From NCBI RefSeq assembly GCF_042682565.1, contig NZ_JBHUIC010000028.1: a DNA stretch of 64,000 nucleotides. One strand, 5' to 3'. Each line of letters starts with the position of its first letter. Position 1 is the stretch's first letter. Origin of the DNA: Pistricoccus aurantiacus. Its GTDB lineage: Bacteria > Pseudomonadota > Gammaproteobacteria > Pseudomonadales > Halomonadaceae. The notes under the pieces are model-generated. The model saw nothing but the letters and a program-made list of their open reading frames with translations. It was not told the DNA's origin and made no database searches. Both the position numbers and the translations under genes were made by a program. Of the stretch, positions 1 to 7,277 are shown piece by piece.

Positions 1-731
1 GTGACGGTGCCGTCCTTCTTGAAGGCGGGGCGCATGCCGCCAAGTTTTTCCGCGGTAATGCCGGCGCGAGGGCCTTCATCCTTGCTGAAGACGATAGGAT
101 CACCCTTGCGCTGGGGAATCTCCACCGGCACGATCTCGTCGTCGAAACGACCGGATTCGACGGCCTCGGAGGCCTTCTGCTGAGAGGCGGCAGCGAACTC
201 GTCCATTTCCTCGCGGGTGATACCGTATTTTTCCGCCAGGTTTTCCGCGGTGATACCCATGTGATAGTTGTTGAAGCTATCCCACAGGCCGTCGTGCACC
301 ATGGTATCGATGGCTTTCCAGTCACCCATGCGCTGTCCGGTGCGGGAATTGGGCAGAACGTGGGGCGAGGCGGACATGTTTTCCTGACCGCCGGCCAGAA
401 TCAGATCCGCGTCGCCGCAGCGGATCGCCTGAGTGGCCAGGTGAAGTGCCTTGAGCCCGGAGCCGCAGACCTTGTTGATGGTCATGGCGGGTACGCTTTC
501 CGGAAGCCCTGCCTTGATGACCGATTGACGCGCCGGGTTCTGGCCGACGCCCGCGGTCAAGACCTGCCCCAGTAACACTTCGTCGACCTGATCGCCGGAA
601 ACGCCGGTCGAGGAAAGAATGTCCTTGATGACCAGCGCACCCAGGTCGCTGGCGGGAATACCGGATAGTGCACCGCCAAAGGTGCCGATCGGCGTGCGGC
701 GAGCGGCGACAATTACTACATCTTGTTGCAT
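1..731 (-). CDS. Acetyl-CoA C-acetyltransferase (thiolase), C-terminus beyond window
   Basis: Thiolase condensing two acetyl-CoA to acetoacetyl-CoA, or the reverse reaction in fatty-acid breakdown. The gene reads off the left edge, so 243 residues of a usual ~393 are visible. The N-terminus VVIVAARRTPIGTFGG is the classical thiolase start, and KVCGSGLKAL places the acyl-accepting cysteine at residue 89. The stretch LAGGQENMS is also family-typical. The start at 731 has GAGGAA eight bases upstream. It could be phaA (polyhydroxybutyrate synthesis, common in Halomonas) or atoB; sequence alone does not decide. The final His and Cys motifs are outside the window. Confidence 0.9.
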   Translation of the reverse strand, partial: MQQDVVIVAARRTPIGTFGGALSGIPASDLGALVIKDILSSTGVSGDQVDEVLLGQVLTAGVGQNPARQSVIKAGLPESVPAMTINKVCGSGLKALHLATQAIRCGDADLILAGGQENMSASPHVLPNSRTGQRMGDWKAIDTMVHDGLWDSFNNYHMGITAENLAEKYGITREEMDEFAAASQQKASEAVESGRFDDEIVPVEIPQRKGDPIVFSKDEGPRAGITAEKLGGMRPAFKKDGTV

Positions 732-834
732 GGTTCATTCCTCGAGCGTGAACTGGAATAAACAGCATAGGAGATGTTTGTGCGTTGCGGCAACGGTTCG
801 TCGATAAACTTTCGAAAAAACCGCCCCGAATCTA

Positions 835-1215
835 TCAGGCCAGCTGTACCGGAATGGCGTTGCTGGTATGACTGATGACGTTGCCTTCCTTGAGATAAAT
901 CAGAGCAGGCTGATGATCCTCGAGTTCGGCTTCACTGTAGTTGGCGTAGCTACAGATGATCACACGATCCTTTTCACTCGCCAGATGAGCGGCGGCGCCA
1001 TTGACGGAAATGATCCGCGAGCCTTCTTCCGCGCGAATGGCATAAGTGGTAAAACGCTGTCCGCCTTCCACATTGTAGATCTGGATCTGCTCGTTTTCGC
1101 GGATACCCGCCAAGTCGAGCAGTTCACCGTCGATGGCGCAGGAGCCTTCGTAGTCGAGAACGGCATGGGTGACGCGGGCCATGTGAAGCTTGGCCTTGAG
1201 CATGATGGTTTGCAT
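835..1215 (-). CDS. panD: Aspartate 1-decarboxylase proenzyme PanD
   Basis: Makes beta-alanine from L-aspartate for pantothenate synthesis. The 126-residue product matches the usual length. It has the self-cleavage site YEGSCAID, with Gly24-Ser25 giving the pyruvoyl group on Ser25, at the same position as in Escherichia coli. The reading frame is open far upstream into panC, but the start MQTIMLKAK at 1215 is preceded by AGGAAGAG and aligns with known PanD. It lies 20 bases after panC, last gene of panB-panC-panD. In enteric bacteria PanD cleavage needs PanZ; a PanZ-like gene lies at 32587-33042. Confidence 0.95.
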   Translation of the reverse strand: MQTIMLKAKLHMARVTHAVLDYEGSCAIDGELLDLAGIRENEQIQIYNVEGGQRFTTYAIRAEEGSRIISVNGAAAHLASEKDRVIICSYANYSEAELEDHQPALIYLKEGNVISHTSNAIPVQLA

Positions 1216-1235
1216 GAAACTCTTCCTTTCCTGCA

Positions 1236-2087
1236 CTAGCGCGGCAAGCGTGCGGTCAAATTGTCGATCAGGCGAGTTGGGCCCAGTTTTGCTGCGGCGA
1301 GTATCACTACCTCGCGACTGCTGTCGAGCAGCGGGCCCAAGTCCCCGGCGCGGCGAACCTCCAGGTAGTCGGGGATGAAACCCCGCTCGCGCAACTGTTC
1401 GAGAGCGGCGCCAATGGACTGCGCCACGGGAGCACCTTGTTCCAGCGCTACCTTGAGCGCTTGCAGAGTGCGATAGAGCGCCGGCGCCCTGGCGCGCTGC
1501 TCGGCGTCGAGATAGCCGTTGCGGGAGGATAGCGCCAGGCCATCCTCGGCGCGCACGATGGGAACGCCGACGATTCGGACCGGGAAGTGCAGATCCGCCA
1601 CCAGTTGGCGAATCACCGCTAGCTGCTGATAGTCCTTCTCGCCGAAGCAGGCGATATCCGGCTGCACCAGATTGAATAGCAGCGTGACCACCGTGGCGAC
1701 GCCGTCGAAGTGCCCTGGCCGGCTGGCGCCGCACAGCCCTTCGCTGACGCCGGGTACGCTGACGCGGGTCAGGCTGTCGAGGCCGCGAGGATAGAGCGTA
1801 GCGGTGCTCGGTGCGAAAAGCAGATCGCAGCCGGCGTTTTCTAGACCCGCTTGATCCTCCGCCAAGGTGCGCGGATAGGCATCCAGATCCTCTCCGAGAC
1901 CGAACTGTAGCGGATTGACGAACACCGTCACGACCACCAGATCGGCCTGAGCACGAGCGGCCGTTACCAAGGCCAGGTGTCCCGCGTGAAGGTTGCCCAT
2001 GGTGGGCACCAGAGCGATACGCTTCCCTCGATGTCGCGCTTCATTCAAGGCTTGGCGAAGCGCGTCGATCTCATGCAGGGTGCGCAT
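1236..2087 (-). CDS. panC: Pantothenate synthetase PanC
   Basis: ATP-dependent ligation of pantoate and beta-alanine, the last step of vitamin B5 synthesis. 283 residues, normal length. The nucleotidyltransferase signature VPTMGNLHAGH (residues 27-37) contains the HxGH-type motif, and FGEKDYQQL and LALSSRNGYL are typical substrate and ATP-binding stretches. The ATG shares one base with the panB stop (TGATG), so translation is probably coupled. Part of a minus-strand run folK-panB-panC-panD as in Pseudomonas. Confidence 0.97.
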   Translation of the reverse strand: MRTLHEIDALRQALNEARHRGKRIALVPTMGNLHAGHLALVTAARAQADLVVVTVFVNPLQFGLGEDLDAYPRTLAEDQAGLENAGCDLLFAPSTATLYPRGLDSLTRVSVPGVSEGLCGASRPGHFDGVATVVTLLFNLVQPDIACFGEKDYQQLAVIRQLVADLHFPVRIVGVPIVRAEDGLALSSRNGYLDAEQRARAPALYRTLQALKVALEQGAPVAQSIGAALEQLRERGFIPDYLEVRRAGDLGPLLDSSREVVILAAAKLGPTRLIDNLTARLPR

Positions 2088-2878
2088 CAGAAGCAGTGCT
2101 CCTCGGCGGGAAAGCGCCTTGCCTTGACGTCTTCATGATAGCGCCGGAAGGCGTCCTGAACGTCCGCGGCGTCTTTCAGGAAATTCTTGACAAAGCGCGG
2201 TGAGCGACCGGCGCTGACCCCCAGCACGTCGTGCATGACCAGAATCTGTCCGTCCACATCCGGGCCGGCGCCGATGCCGATGACCGGCACCTCCACGGCA
2301 TTCCTTACTGCCTTGCCAAGGCTTGCTGGAACGCATTCGAGCAGGATGACCGAGGCTCCCGCCGCGACCAGAGCGCGGGCGTCCGCGACGATCTGCTCGG
2401 CGCGCTCCGTCTCCCGTCCCTGCACCTTGTAGCCGCCGAACTGGTAAACGCTCTGCGGCGTCAAGCCGAGATGCGCGCAGACCGGTACGCCGCGCCGCGT
2501 CAGTTCGCGGATACCTTCCGCCATCCAGGCCTCGCCTTCCACCTTGATCAACTCGGCGCCCATGCGCATCAGCTCGCCCGCATCCTGCAGCAGTCGCTCA
2601 ATGCTCGAGTTGCTCATGAAAGGCAGATCCACCATCAGCAGACTCTGTCCCTTGGCTCTGGCGACACAGCGAGTGTGATAGCGGATATCCGCCAAGGTGA
2701 CCGGCAGGGTGCTGGCATGACCCTGCAGCACCATGCCCAGGGAATCGCCTACCAGCAGAACGTCGATACCGGCTTGACTGGCCGCGTGCGCAAAAGACGC
2801 ATCATAGGCGGTGAGACAGCTGAACGTCTCTCCAGCGCGCTTGCATTCCCTGAGCGTGCCCAAGGTAACGGTTTTCAT
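2087..2878 (-). CDS. panB: 3-methyl-2-oxobutanoate hydroxymethyltransferase PanB
   Basis: Transfers a hydroxymethyl group from methylene-tetrahydrofolate to ketoisovalerate, first committed step to pantoate. The start MKTVTLGTLRECK at 2878 gives 263 residues, matching the family; the frame is open for 19 further codons but that extension has no homology-like content. Mg-binding Asp45 (VGDSLGM), Asp84 (MVDLPF) and Glu114 (IKVEGE) and the catalytic Glu in LLECVPASL are all present. Only a weak G-rich ribosome site is visible. Neighbour folK supplies folate chemistry, a common pairing. Confidence 0.96.
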   Translation of the reverse strand: MKTVTLGTLRECKRAGETFSCLTAYDASFAHAASQAGIDVLLVGDSLGMVLQGHASTLPVTLADIRYHTRCVARAKGQSLLMVDLPFMSNSSIERLLQDAGELMRMGAELIKVEGEAWMAEGIRELTRRGVPVCAHLGLTPQSVYQFGGYKVQGRETERAEQIVADARALVAAGASVILLECVPASLGKAVRNAVEVPVIGIGAGPDVDGQILVMHDVLGVSAGRSPRFVKNFLKDAADVQDAFRRYHEDVKARRFPAEEHCF

Positions 2879-3038
2879 GATGTACGGCCCCCGAACGGTC
2901 GTCAGACTAACGTCATTGAAAAGCAGGCCTGACATAAGCGCAAGGCAGGCCCGCAGGAGACGACGATTGACGATGAGTTGTTACTTGATGATATGCGAGC
3001 GGGTAAAAAGGTAACGAAAAATTCGCCTAACTTTAGCG

Positions 3039-3530
3039 TCAGGGTAACAGCGGCTGCAAGTCCGACGCACTGAATTGAGCCGCAAGAGAGGAGATTCTTC
3101 GTCCATCCGGCAGATAAACCTCCCTCGCCAGTTCCGCCAGCGGCAACATGACGAAACTGCGCTGCTGCATATACGGGTGAGGCAAAGTGAGTCGCGGTGT
3201 GTTCATCACGATATTGTCATACAGCAGCAGATCCAGATCCAGGCTTCGCGGCCCCCAGTGGCGCTTTCGCACGCGCCGGTGACGTTGCTCCAGCGCCTGC
3301 AGCTGATCGAGCAACGCGAGTGGCGATAAGCGAGTTTCCAGCGCCGCTACCGCGTTGACGAAATCGGGCTGATCCTGAGGCCCGACCGGGCGGCTGATAT
3401 AGCAGCGAGAAGCACCGGCAAGCCGAGTCAAGGCAATATTATCCAGTTCCTCGATGGCCCGACTCACCCGAGCTCGCGGATCGTCGAAATTGCTGCCCAG
3501 GCCGACATAGGCGCAGGAGGGTAAGCGCAT
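3039..3530 (-). CDS. folK: 2-amino-4-hydroxy-6-hydroxymethyldihydropteridine pyrophosphokinase FolK
   Basis: Transfers pyrophosphate from ATP to hydroxymethyldihydropterin in folate synthesis. The start MRLPSCAYVGLGSN gives 163 residues, typical for HPPK. The signature RHWGPRSLDLDLLLYD carries the two Mg-binding aspartates, and HPYMQQRSFVMLPLAEL is the conserved C-terminal segment. The ATG is four bases downstream of the pcnB stop, so the two are surely cotranscribed; the same pcnB-folK order is found in E. coli and Pseudomonas. The upstream open frame inside pcnB is a shadow. Confidence 0.95.
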   Translation of the reverse strand: MRLPSCAYVGLGSNFDDPRARVSRAIEELDNIALTRLAGASRCYISRPVGPQDQPDFVNAVAALETRLSPLALLDQLQALEQRHRRVRKRHWGPRSLDLDLLLYDNIVMNTPRLTLPHPYMQQRSFVMLPLAELAREVYLPDGRRISSLAAQFSASDLQPLLP

Positions 3531-3534
3531 CGTC

Positions 3535-4956
3535 TTAATCCCGAGATTCGTTCTGAGCACTGGAAGGGGTCTGCGTGCCCCGAGGCTTGCGCTTGCGAGG
3601 GCGGCGTTTCTTGGATCGCGCTGTGGCTGTTGGATCTGCGTCGACCTTGTCCAGCAGCCGACGCTGCTGGTGCTCGTCGGCCTCCTGGAAGGCGGTCCAC
3701 CAGTGGCCCAGTCCCGGGGCCAGCTCGCCGGCCTCCTCGCGCAGCAGCAGAAAATCGTAGGCGGCGCGAAAACGAGGGTGCTCGAGAGACTGCAGGGCGC
3801 GCTTGCCGCGTCGCGAGGGAAGGCGCTGCTGCAACTCCCAGATCTCGCGCATGGGCATGCTGAAGCGCTTGGGTATCGAGACGTGCTGCAGCTGGCGGGT
3901 GATGGCCTGCTGTGCGGCACTATGCAGGGCGGGAATGGCGGGTAAACCCTCCGCTTCCATGCCTGCCCGACGCCGAGTCACTCCCGGCCACAGGAAGGCG
4001 CCGATGAGAAAGGCCGGGGTGACCGGGCGCTCTTCGCGAATTCGCTGGTCCGTATTGTCGAGTGCGCGTTCGAATAGTGCCAGCGCCCAAGGCAGCTCGT
4101 TGATCGACTCTTCCGCTTCGGGAAACAGCATGGCGAACAAGCCGTATTCTCGCAGCAGCCGGAAGGTGGCAAGCGCATGACCAGAGAGAAACAACTTGAG
4201 CACTTCATCGAAGAGACGCGCCGGGGGGATCTGCAGAAGCAGCGGGGCAAGGTCGTAGATCGGCTGTCGGGTAGCGGGCTCGATGGTGAAACCTAGCTTG
4301 GCGGCGAAACGCACGGCGCGCAACATGCGCACCGGATCCTCGCGGTAACGAGTCTGGGGGTCGCCGATCAGGCGCAAGGTAGAATTTTCGATATCCCGCG
4401 CGCCGCCGGCCCAGTCGTGGATCGAGAAATCCGCGATGCTGTAGTAGAGCGCGTTGGCGGTGAAGTCCCGGCGCAGCGCATCTTCCTCGATATTGCCCCA
4501 GACGTTGTCCCGCAGCAGCATGCCGTTTTCGGACCGCTCGGCGATATGCTTGCCATGCTCATCGCTGGGTCGGCCGCGAAAGGTAGTGACCTCGATCACC
4601 TCGCGACCGAAACGCACATGGACGATGCGAAAGCGGCGCCCGATGATACGCGAATTGCGAAACAGCTCGCGTACCTGATCCGGTGTGGCGTCGGTAGCGA
4701 CATCGAAATCCTTGGGAGTCTTGCCCAGCAAGGCATCGCGAATACAGCCGCCCACCAGGTAGGCTTCGAATCCGCCATCCTTCAGGCGATAGAGCACCTT
4801 GAGGGCTGCATCGGAGAAGCACCGCCGAGAGACCCTGTGTTCATCACGGGGAATGATAAGCGGCCCCGCCGCGTGGCTGGCACCGCCCTGGCTGTCTAAA
4901 AGAGACTTCAAGCGTTCACCGGGGGTTTGTAGAAAGCGGATAAATCCTTTGAACAT
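3535..4956 (-). CDS. pcnB: Poly(A) polymerase I PcnB
   Basis: Adds poly(A) tails to RNA 3' ends and so promotes decay by exoribonucleases. 473 residues. The class II nucleotidyltransferase core has VGGCIRDALLG followed by KDFDVATDATP with the catalytic aspartates, then RRDFTANALYY, the neck helix RYREDPVRMLRAVRFAAKLG and the arginine/lysine-rich tail (about residues 445-465) typical of proteobacterial PcnB. It lies downstream of a CrcZ-like RNA exactly as in Pseudomonas. It probably has its own promoter in 4957-5111 after the RNA terminator. Confidence 0.96.
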   Translation of the reverse strand: MFKGFIRFLQTPGERLKSLLDSQGGASHAAGPLIIPRDEHRVSRRCFSDAALKVLYRLKDGGFEAYLVGGCIRDALLGKTPKDFDVATDATPDQVRELFRNSRIIGRRFRIVHVRFGREVIEVTTFRGRPSDEHGKHIAERSENGMLLRDNVWGNIEEDALRRDFTANALYYSIADFSIHDWAGGARDIENSTLRLIGDPQTRYREDPVRMLRAVRFAAKLGFTIEPATRQPIYDLAPLLLQIPPARLFDEVLKLFLSGHALATFRLLREYGLFAMLFPEAEESINELPWALALFERALDNTDQRIREERPVTPAFLIGAFLWPGVTRRRAGMEAEGLPAIPALHSAAQQAITRQLQHVSIPKRFSMPMREIWELQQRLPSRRGKRALQSLEHPRFRAAYDFLLLREEAGELAPGLGHWWTAFQEADEHQQRRLLDKVDADPTATARSKKRRPRKRKPRGTQTPSSAQNESRD

Positions 4957-5111
4957 GCAGCGATTAACTCGCTAAGTGAGAAAGCTTCAAGTGTAGTCGA
5001 GAGGCGACACCTTGGAAACCATTTGTGGCGCTCGGTAACCGGCAACTGCAAGACGGTTGCGGGCCATAGGCATCTTTATAGCCTTGAAGGAGAAAAAGGA
5101 GAGGAAACGGC

Positions 5112-5141
5112 AAAGAGAAAAGGGAGACCGCATGGCCTCCC
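5112..5141 (-). terminator. Rho-independent terminator of the CrcZ-like RNA
   Basis: On the minus strand an 8-bp stem GGGAGGCC / GGTCTCCC (one G-U pair) closes a four-base loop ATGC and is followed by TTTTCTCTTT. It ends the CA-motif-rich stretch about 155 bases before pcnB. Confidence 0.8.
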
Positions 5142-5613
5142 CGTTAGGTGACGATACTGCATCCGTGCCGTTGATTTTTCTTCGTGATGGCGCATCGTCT
5201 TGAATACGTAACACAGTCGTATGACGTATCTGTCGGTAATGGCTCTTGTCGTTGTTCTTGCTTACCCACGTTGACCGTCTCGTATTCAAGACAATAATCC
5301 AACCACGACGGTAGCGTTCTACCTCCCTTCGGTGGGTTGTTGTTGTTACCGAAGGTCTACTTCTCGAAAGTCTACTTGTTCTTGTCGCTTTCCTCGAGTA
5401 CGTCGCGTGCAGTCTTCCAGACCTGGAATGTTGTTGTTGTATGGTGTCAAGCGAACGTCGTCCTGAATTATTGTTATAGCCAGACAACTCGCCGGGTTCG
5501 ATAGGATTGTTGTTGTTTTATCGATTTCAGACTCGGATGCAGATTGTTGCTGTTATTGATTGCGCTTGTTACTCGCGATATCCAAGTGATAGGTCTGGGT
5601 GTTGTTTTTCTTG
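5112..5613 (-). ncRNA. crcZ: CrcZ-like small RNA (Hfq/Crc-sequestering), candidate
   Basis: No credible protein lies here. Read on the minus strand, the stretch is studded with A-rich ARN-type motifs: AAAAACAACA near 5600, AATAACAGCAACAA near 5550, AAAACAACAACAA near 5513, ATAACAATAA near 5472, ACAACAACAACA near 5434, GACAAGAACAAG near 5380, GTAACAACAACAAC near 5342, and CAAGAACAACGACAAGAG near 5252. In Pseudomonas, CrcZ uses such CA motifs to bind Hfq/Crc and relieve catabolite repression, and sits between cbrB and pcnB, as here. The 5' end is inferred 11-12 bases after a sigma-54 promoter at 5624-5639, and the 3' end from a hairpin at 5122-5141. About 500 nt compares with roughly 400 in Pseudomonas. 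Identity rests on synteny, motifs and signals. Confidence 0.82.
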
Positions 5614-5623
5614 ATGTACATGT

Positions 5624-5639
5624 TGCACCAGCCATGCCA
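5624..5639 (-). promoter_or_regulatory. Sigma-54 (-24/-12) promoter of the CrcZ-like RNA
   Basis: The minus strand reads TGGCATGGCTGGTGCA. The GG and GC elements are exactly ten bases apart, matching the RpoN consensus TGGCACG-N4-TTGCA with GG-N10-GC invariant. CbrB, encoded just upstream, has the AAA+ domain and GAFTGA loop needed to activate such a promoter. Confidence 0.8.
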
Positions 5640-5710
5640 ATTCAGAAAAAATTCATATACAACATGGGTTTATGAACTTTCGAGAAAGGTTTTTCTAATA
5701 TGATGCAGAT

Positions 5711-5786
5711 AAGTGTTACCCGTGGATCGCTTATTTGCGCGGATAAATGTGTGGGACGGTAACACTTGGCGCATTAGCACAAGTGT
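5711..5786. promoter_or_regulatory. Probable CbrB upstream activating sites
   Basis: AAGTGTTACC (5711-5720) and GGTAACACTT (5758-5767) form a perfect 10-bp inverted pair, and a third half site AAGTGTCA (5781-5788) faces the second arm. They lie 72-150 bases upstream of the sigma-54 promoter, the usual enhancer range. TGTTAC/GTAACA half sites are the reported CbrB recognition type in Pseudomonas putida. The spacing here (39 bases between the first two) differs from what I recall for that species. Confidence 0.65.
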
Positions 5787-5879
5787 CATGCAGGATCTGG
5801 GGACTCAGCCGGCGTTTCACTAGAGTCTAGACCATGGTCGCATTCAATGGGCAATAAATGAAAAAATAAAGGAGCAGCG

Positions 5880-7277
5880 TCAATTCGCCCGGCTGCGAGC
5901 ACTTTTCTTGCGCGGAATTCCCAGCCGTTGACGACGCTCCCACAAGCACTTGCGGCTGATGCCCAGCTTTTGTGCCAACTCGGTTTCACTCATCTGTTCC
6001 TGGTGCTCGAGTACGAAATGCTGGAAATAATCCTCCAGAGATAGATCCTCTTCGTCTTCGGCGAGAGAGTTCTCCGCTGGGTTCGGGGGTCGGTCGGCGG
6101 TGTCGAAATTCAGGGCACCGGTATCGCGTCGGCGGGGTGGTACGGCGATACCCAGATCATCCGCGTGAATCAAGTGGCCTTCCGCAAGGATGACGCCACG
6201 CTCGAGGGCGTTCTCCAGCTCGCGCACGTTGCCGGGCCACAGTGAATCGCGGATTTCCCGGCGTGCCGCTCGAGAAAGCTTCAGGCCTTCCCGGTCGTGG
6301 CGACGGCAGGCGTTTTCCAGCAGCTTGTCGGCGATCAGCAGGATGTCGTCTTCTCGCTCGCGAAGCGGCGGCAGGTCAATCTGCATCACGTTGAGGCGGT
6401 AATAGAGGTCGAGGCGAAACTCGCCGTTTCTGGAAAGGCTGTGCAGATCGCGGTGGGTAGCGGCGATCAGGCGGACGTTGACGTGTCGAGTCTCCACCGA
6501 GCCGATCTTGCGAATTTCCCCCTCCTGCAGCACCCGCAGTAGACGGGCCTGAGCATCCAGGGGCAACTCGCCGATCTCGTCGAGAAACAAGGTGCCGCCG
6601 TCCGCAGCCTCCACCAGGCCGGTGCGCGCGGCGCTGGCGCCGGTAAAGGCGCCTTTTTCATGACCGAACAGTTCGGATTCGATCAGGGTCTCCGGAATGG
6701 CGGCGCAGTTGACACAGATCAGCGGCGCTCGAGCACGCTTGCTTTGACGATGGAGCGAGCGCGCCACCAGTTCCTTGCCGGTACCGGACTCCCCCTGGAT
6801 CAACACCGTCACATCCTTTGGAGCGCTCTTGCGAATGCGCTCGTAGACCACCTGCATGGCGGCACACTCGCCGATCATCTCCGAAGGCGCCGATGTCTCG
6901 CTCTCGGCCATAGAGGGCGGCATGCTGGTCGCCTGTTGTTCGAGCACTCGGGACACGGTGGCCAGCAGTTCTTCATGATCGAAGGGCTTGGCGATATAGT
7001 CCACCGCGCCGAGTTTCAAGGCCTCCACCGCGGAGCGCATGCTGGCGTAGCTGGTCATGATCAATACTGGCACGGGGGCGGCGCGAGCGATCATGGCGGT
7101 ACCTTCCTCACCGGGCAGGCGCAGGTCGCTGATGACCAGATCGAAGCGCTGAGGATCCAGCGCCTGGGCTGCGGCCACGCTATCCGCCTCGCCGATCTGA
7201 TGATCATGACGCTCCAGCAGACGGCGCAAGGCGCCGCGAATCACGGCTTCGTCTTCAACGATCAGAATCCGGCTCAT
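5880..7277 (-). CDS. cbrB: Sigma-54-dependent response regulator CbrB
   Basis: NtrC-family activator controlling carbon/nitrogen balance. 465 residues: receiver domain (1-115) with phosphoacceptor Asp51 in ISDLRLPG and Lys in AKPFD; AAA+ domain with Walker A GESGTGKE (about 162-169) and GAFTGA sigma-54 loop (209-214); C-terminal Fis-type helix-turn-helix (about 430-455). ATG at 7277 (MSRILIVEDE) fits the family; a GTG four codons upstream is possible, since AGAGGA sits 13-18 bases before the ATG. It overlaps the end of cbrA by 23 bases. The likely target is the sigma-54 promoter at 5624-5639. Confidence 0.93.
   Translation of the reverse strand: MSRILIVEDEAVIRGALRRLLERHDHQIGEADSVAAAQALDPQRFDLVISDLRLPGEEGTAMIARAAPVPVLIMTSYASMRSAVEALKLGAVDYIAKPFDHEELLATVSRVLEQQATSMPPSMAESETSAPSEMIGECAAMQVVYERIRKSAPKDVTVLIQGESGTGKELVARSLHRQSKRARAPLICVNCAAIPETLIESELFGHEKGAFTGASAARTGLVEAADGGTLFLDEIGELPLDAQARLLRVLQEGEIRKIGSVETRHVNVRLIAATHRDLHSLSRNGEFRLDLYYRLNVMQIDLPPLREREDDILLIADKLLENACRRHDREGLKLSRAARREIRDSLWPGNVRELENALERGVILAEGHLIHADDLGIAVPPRRRDTGALNFDTADRPPNPAENSLAEDEEDLSLEDYFQHFVLEHQEQMSETELAQKLGISRKCLWERRQRLGIPRKKSARSRAN

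Noticed and set aside
1216..1734. N-terminal extension that would make PanD 299 residues
   Set aside because: It lies in another frame of panC. The ribosome site and PanD homology set the start at 1215.
4987..5487. A 166-codon minus-strand ORF between cbrB and pcnB
   Set aside because: Arg/Ser/Thr-rich with no family look, overlaps the terminator and the CA-motif region; explained better as a noncoding RNA.
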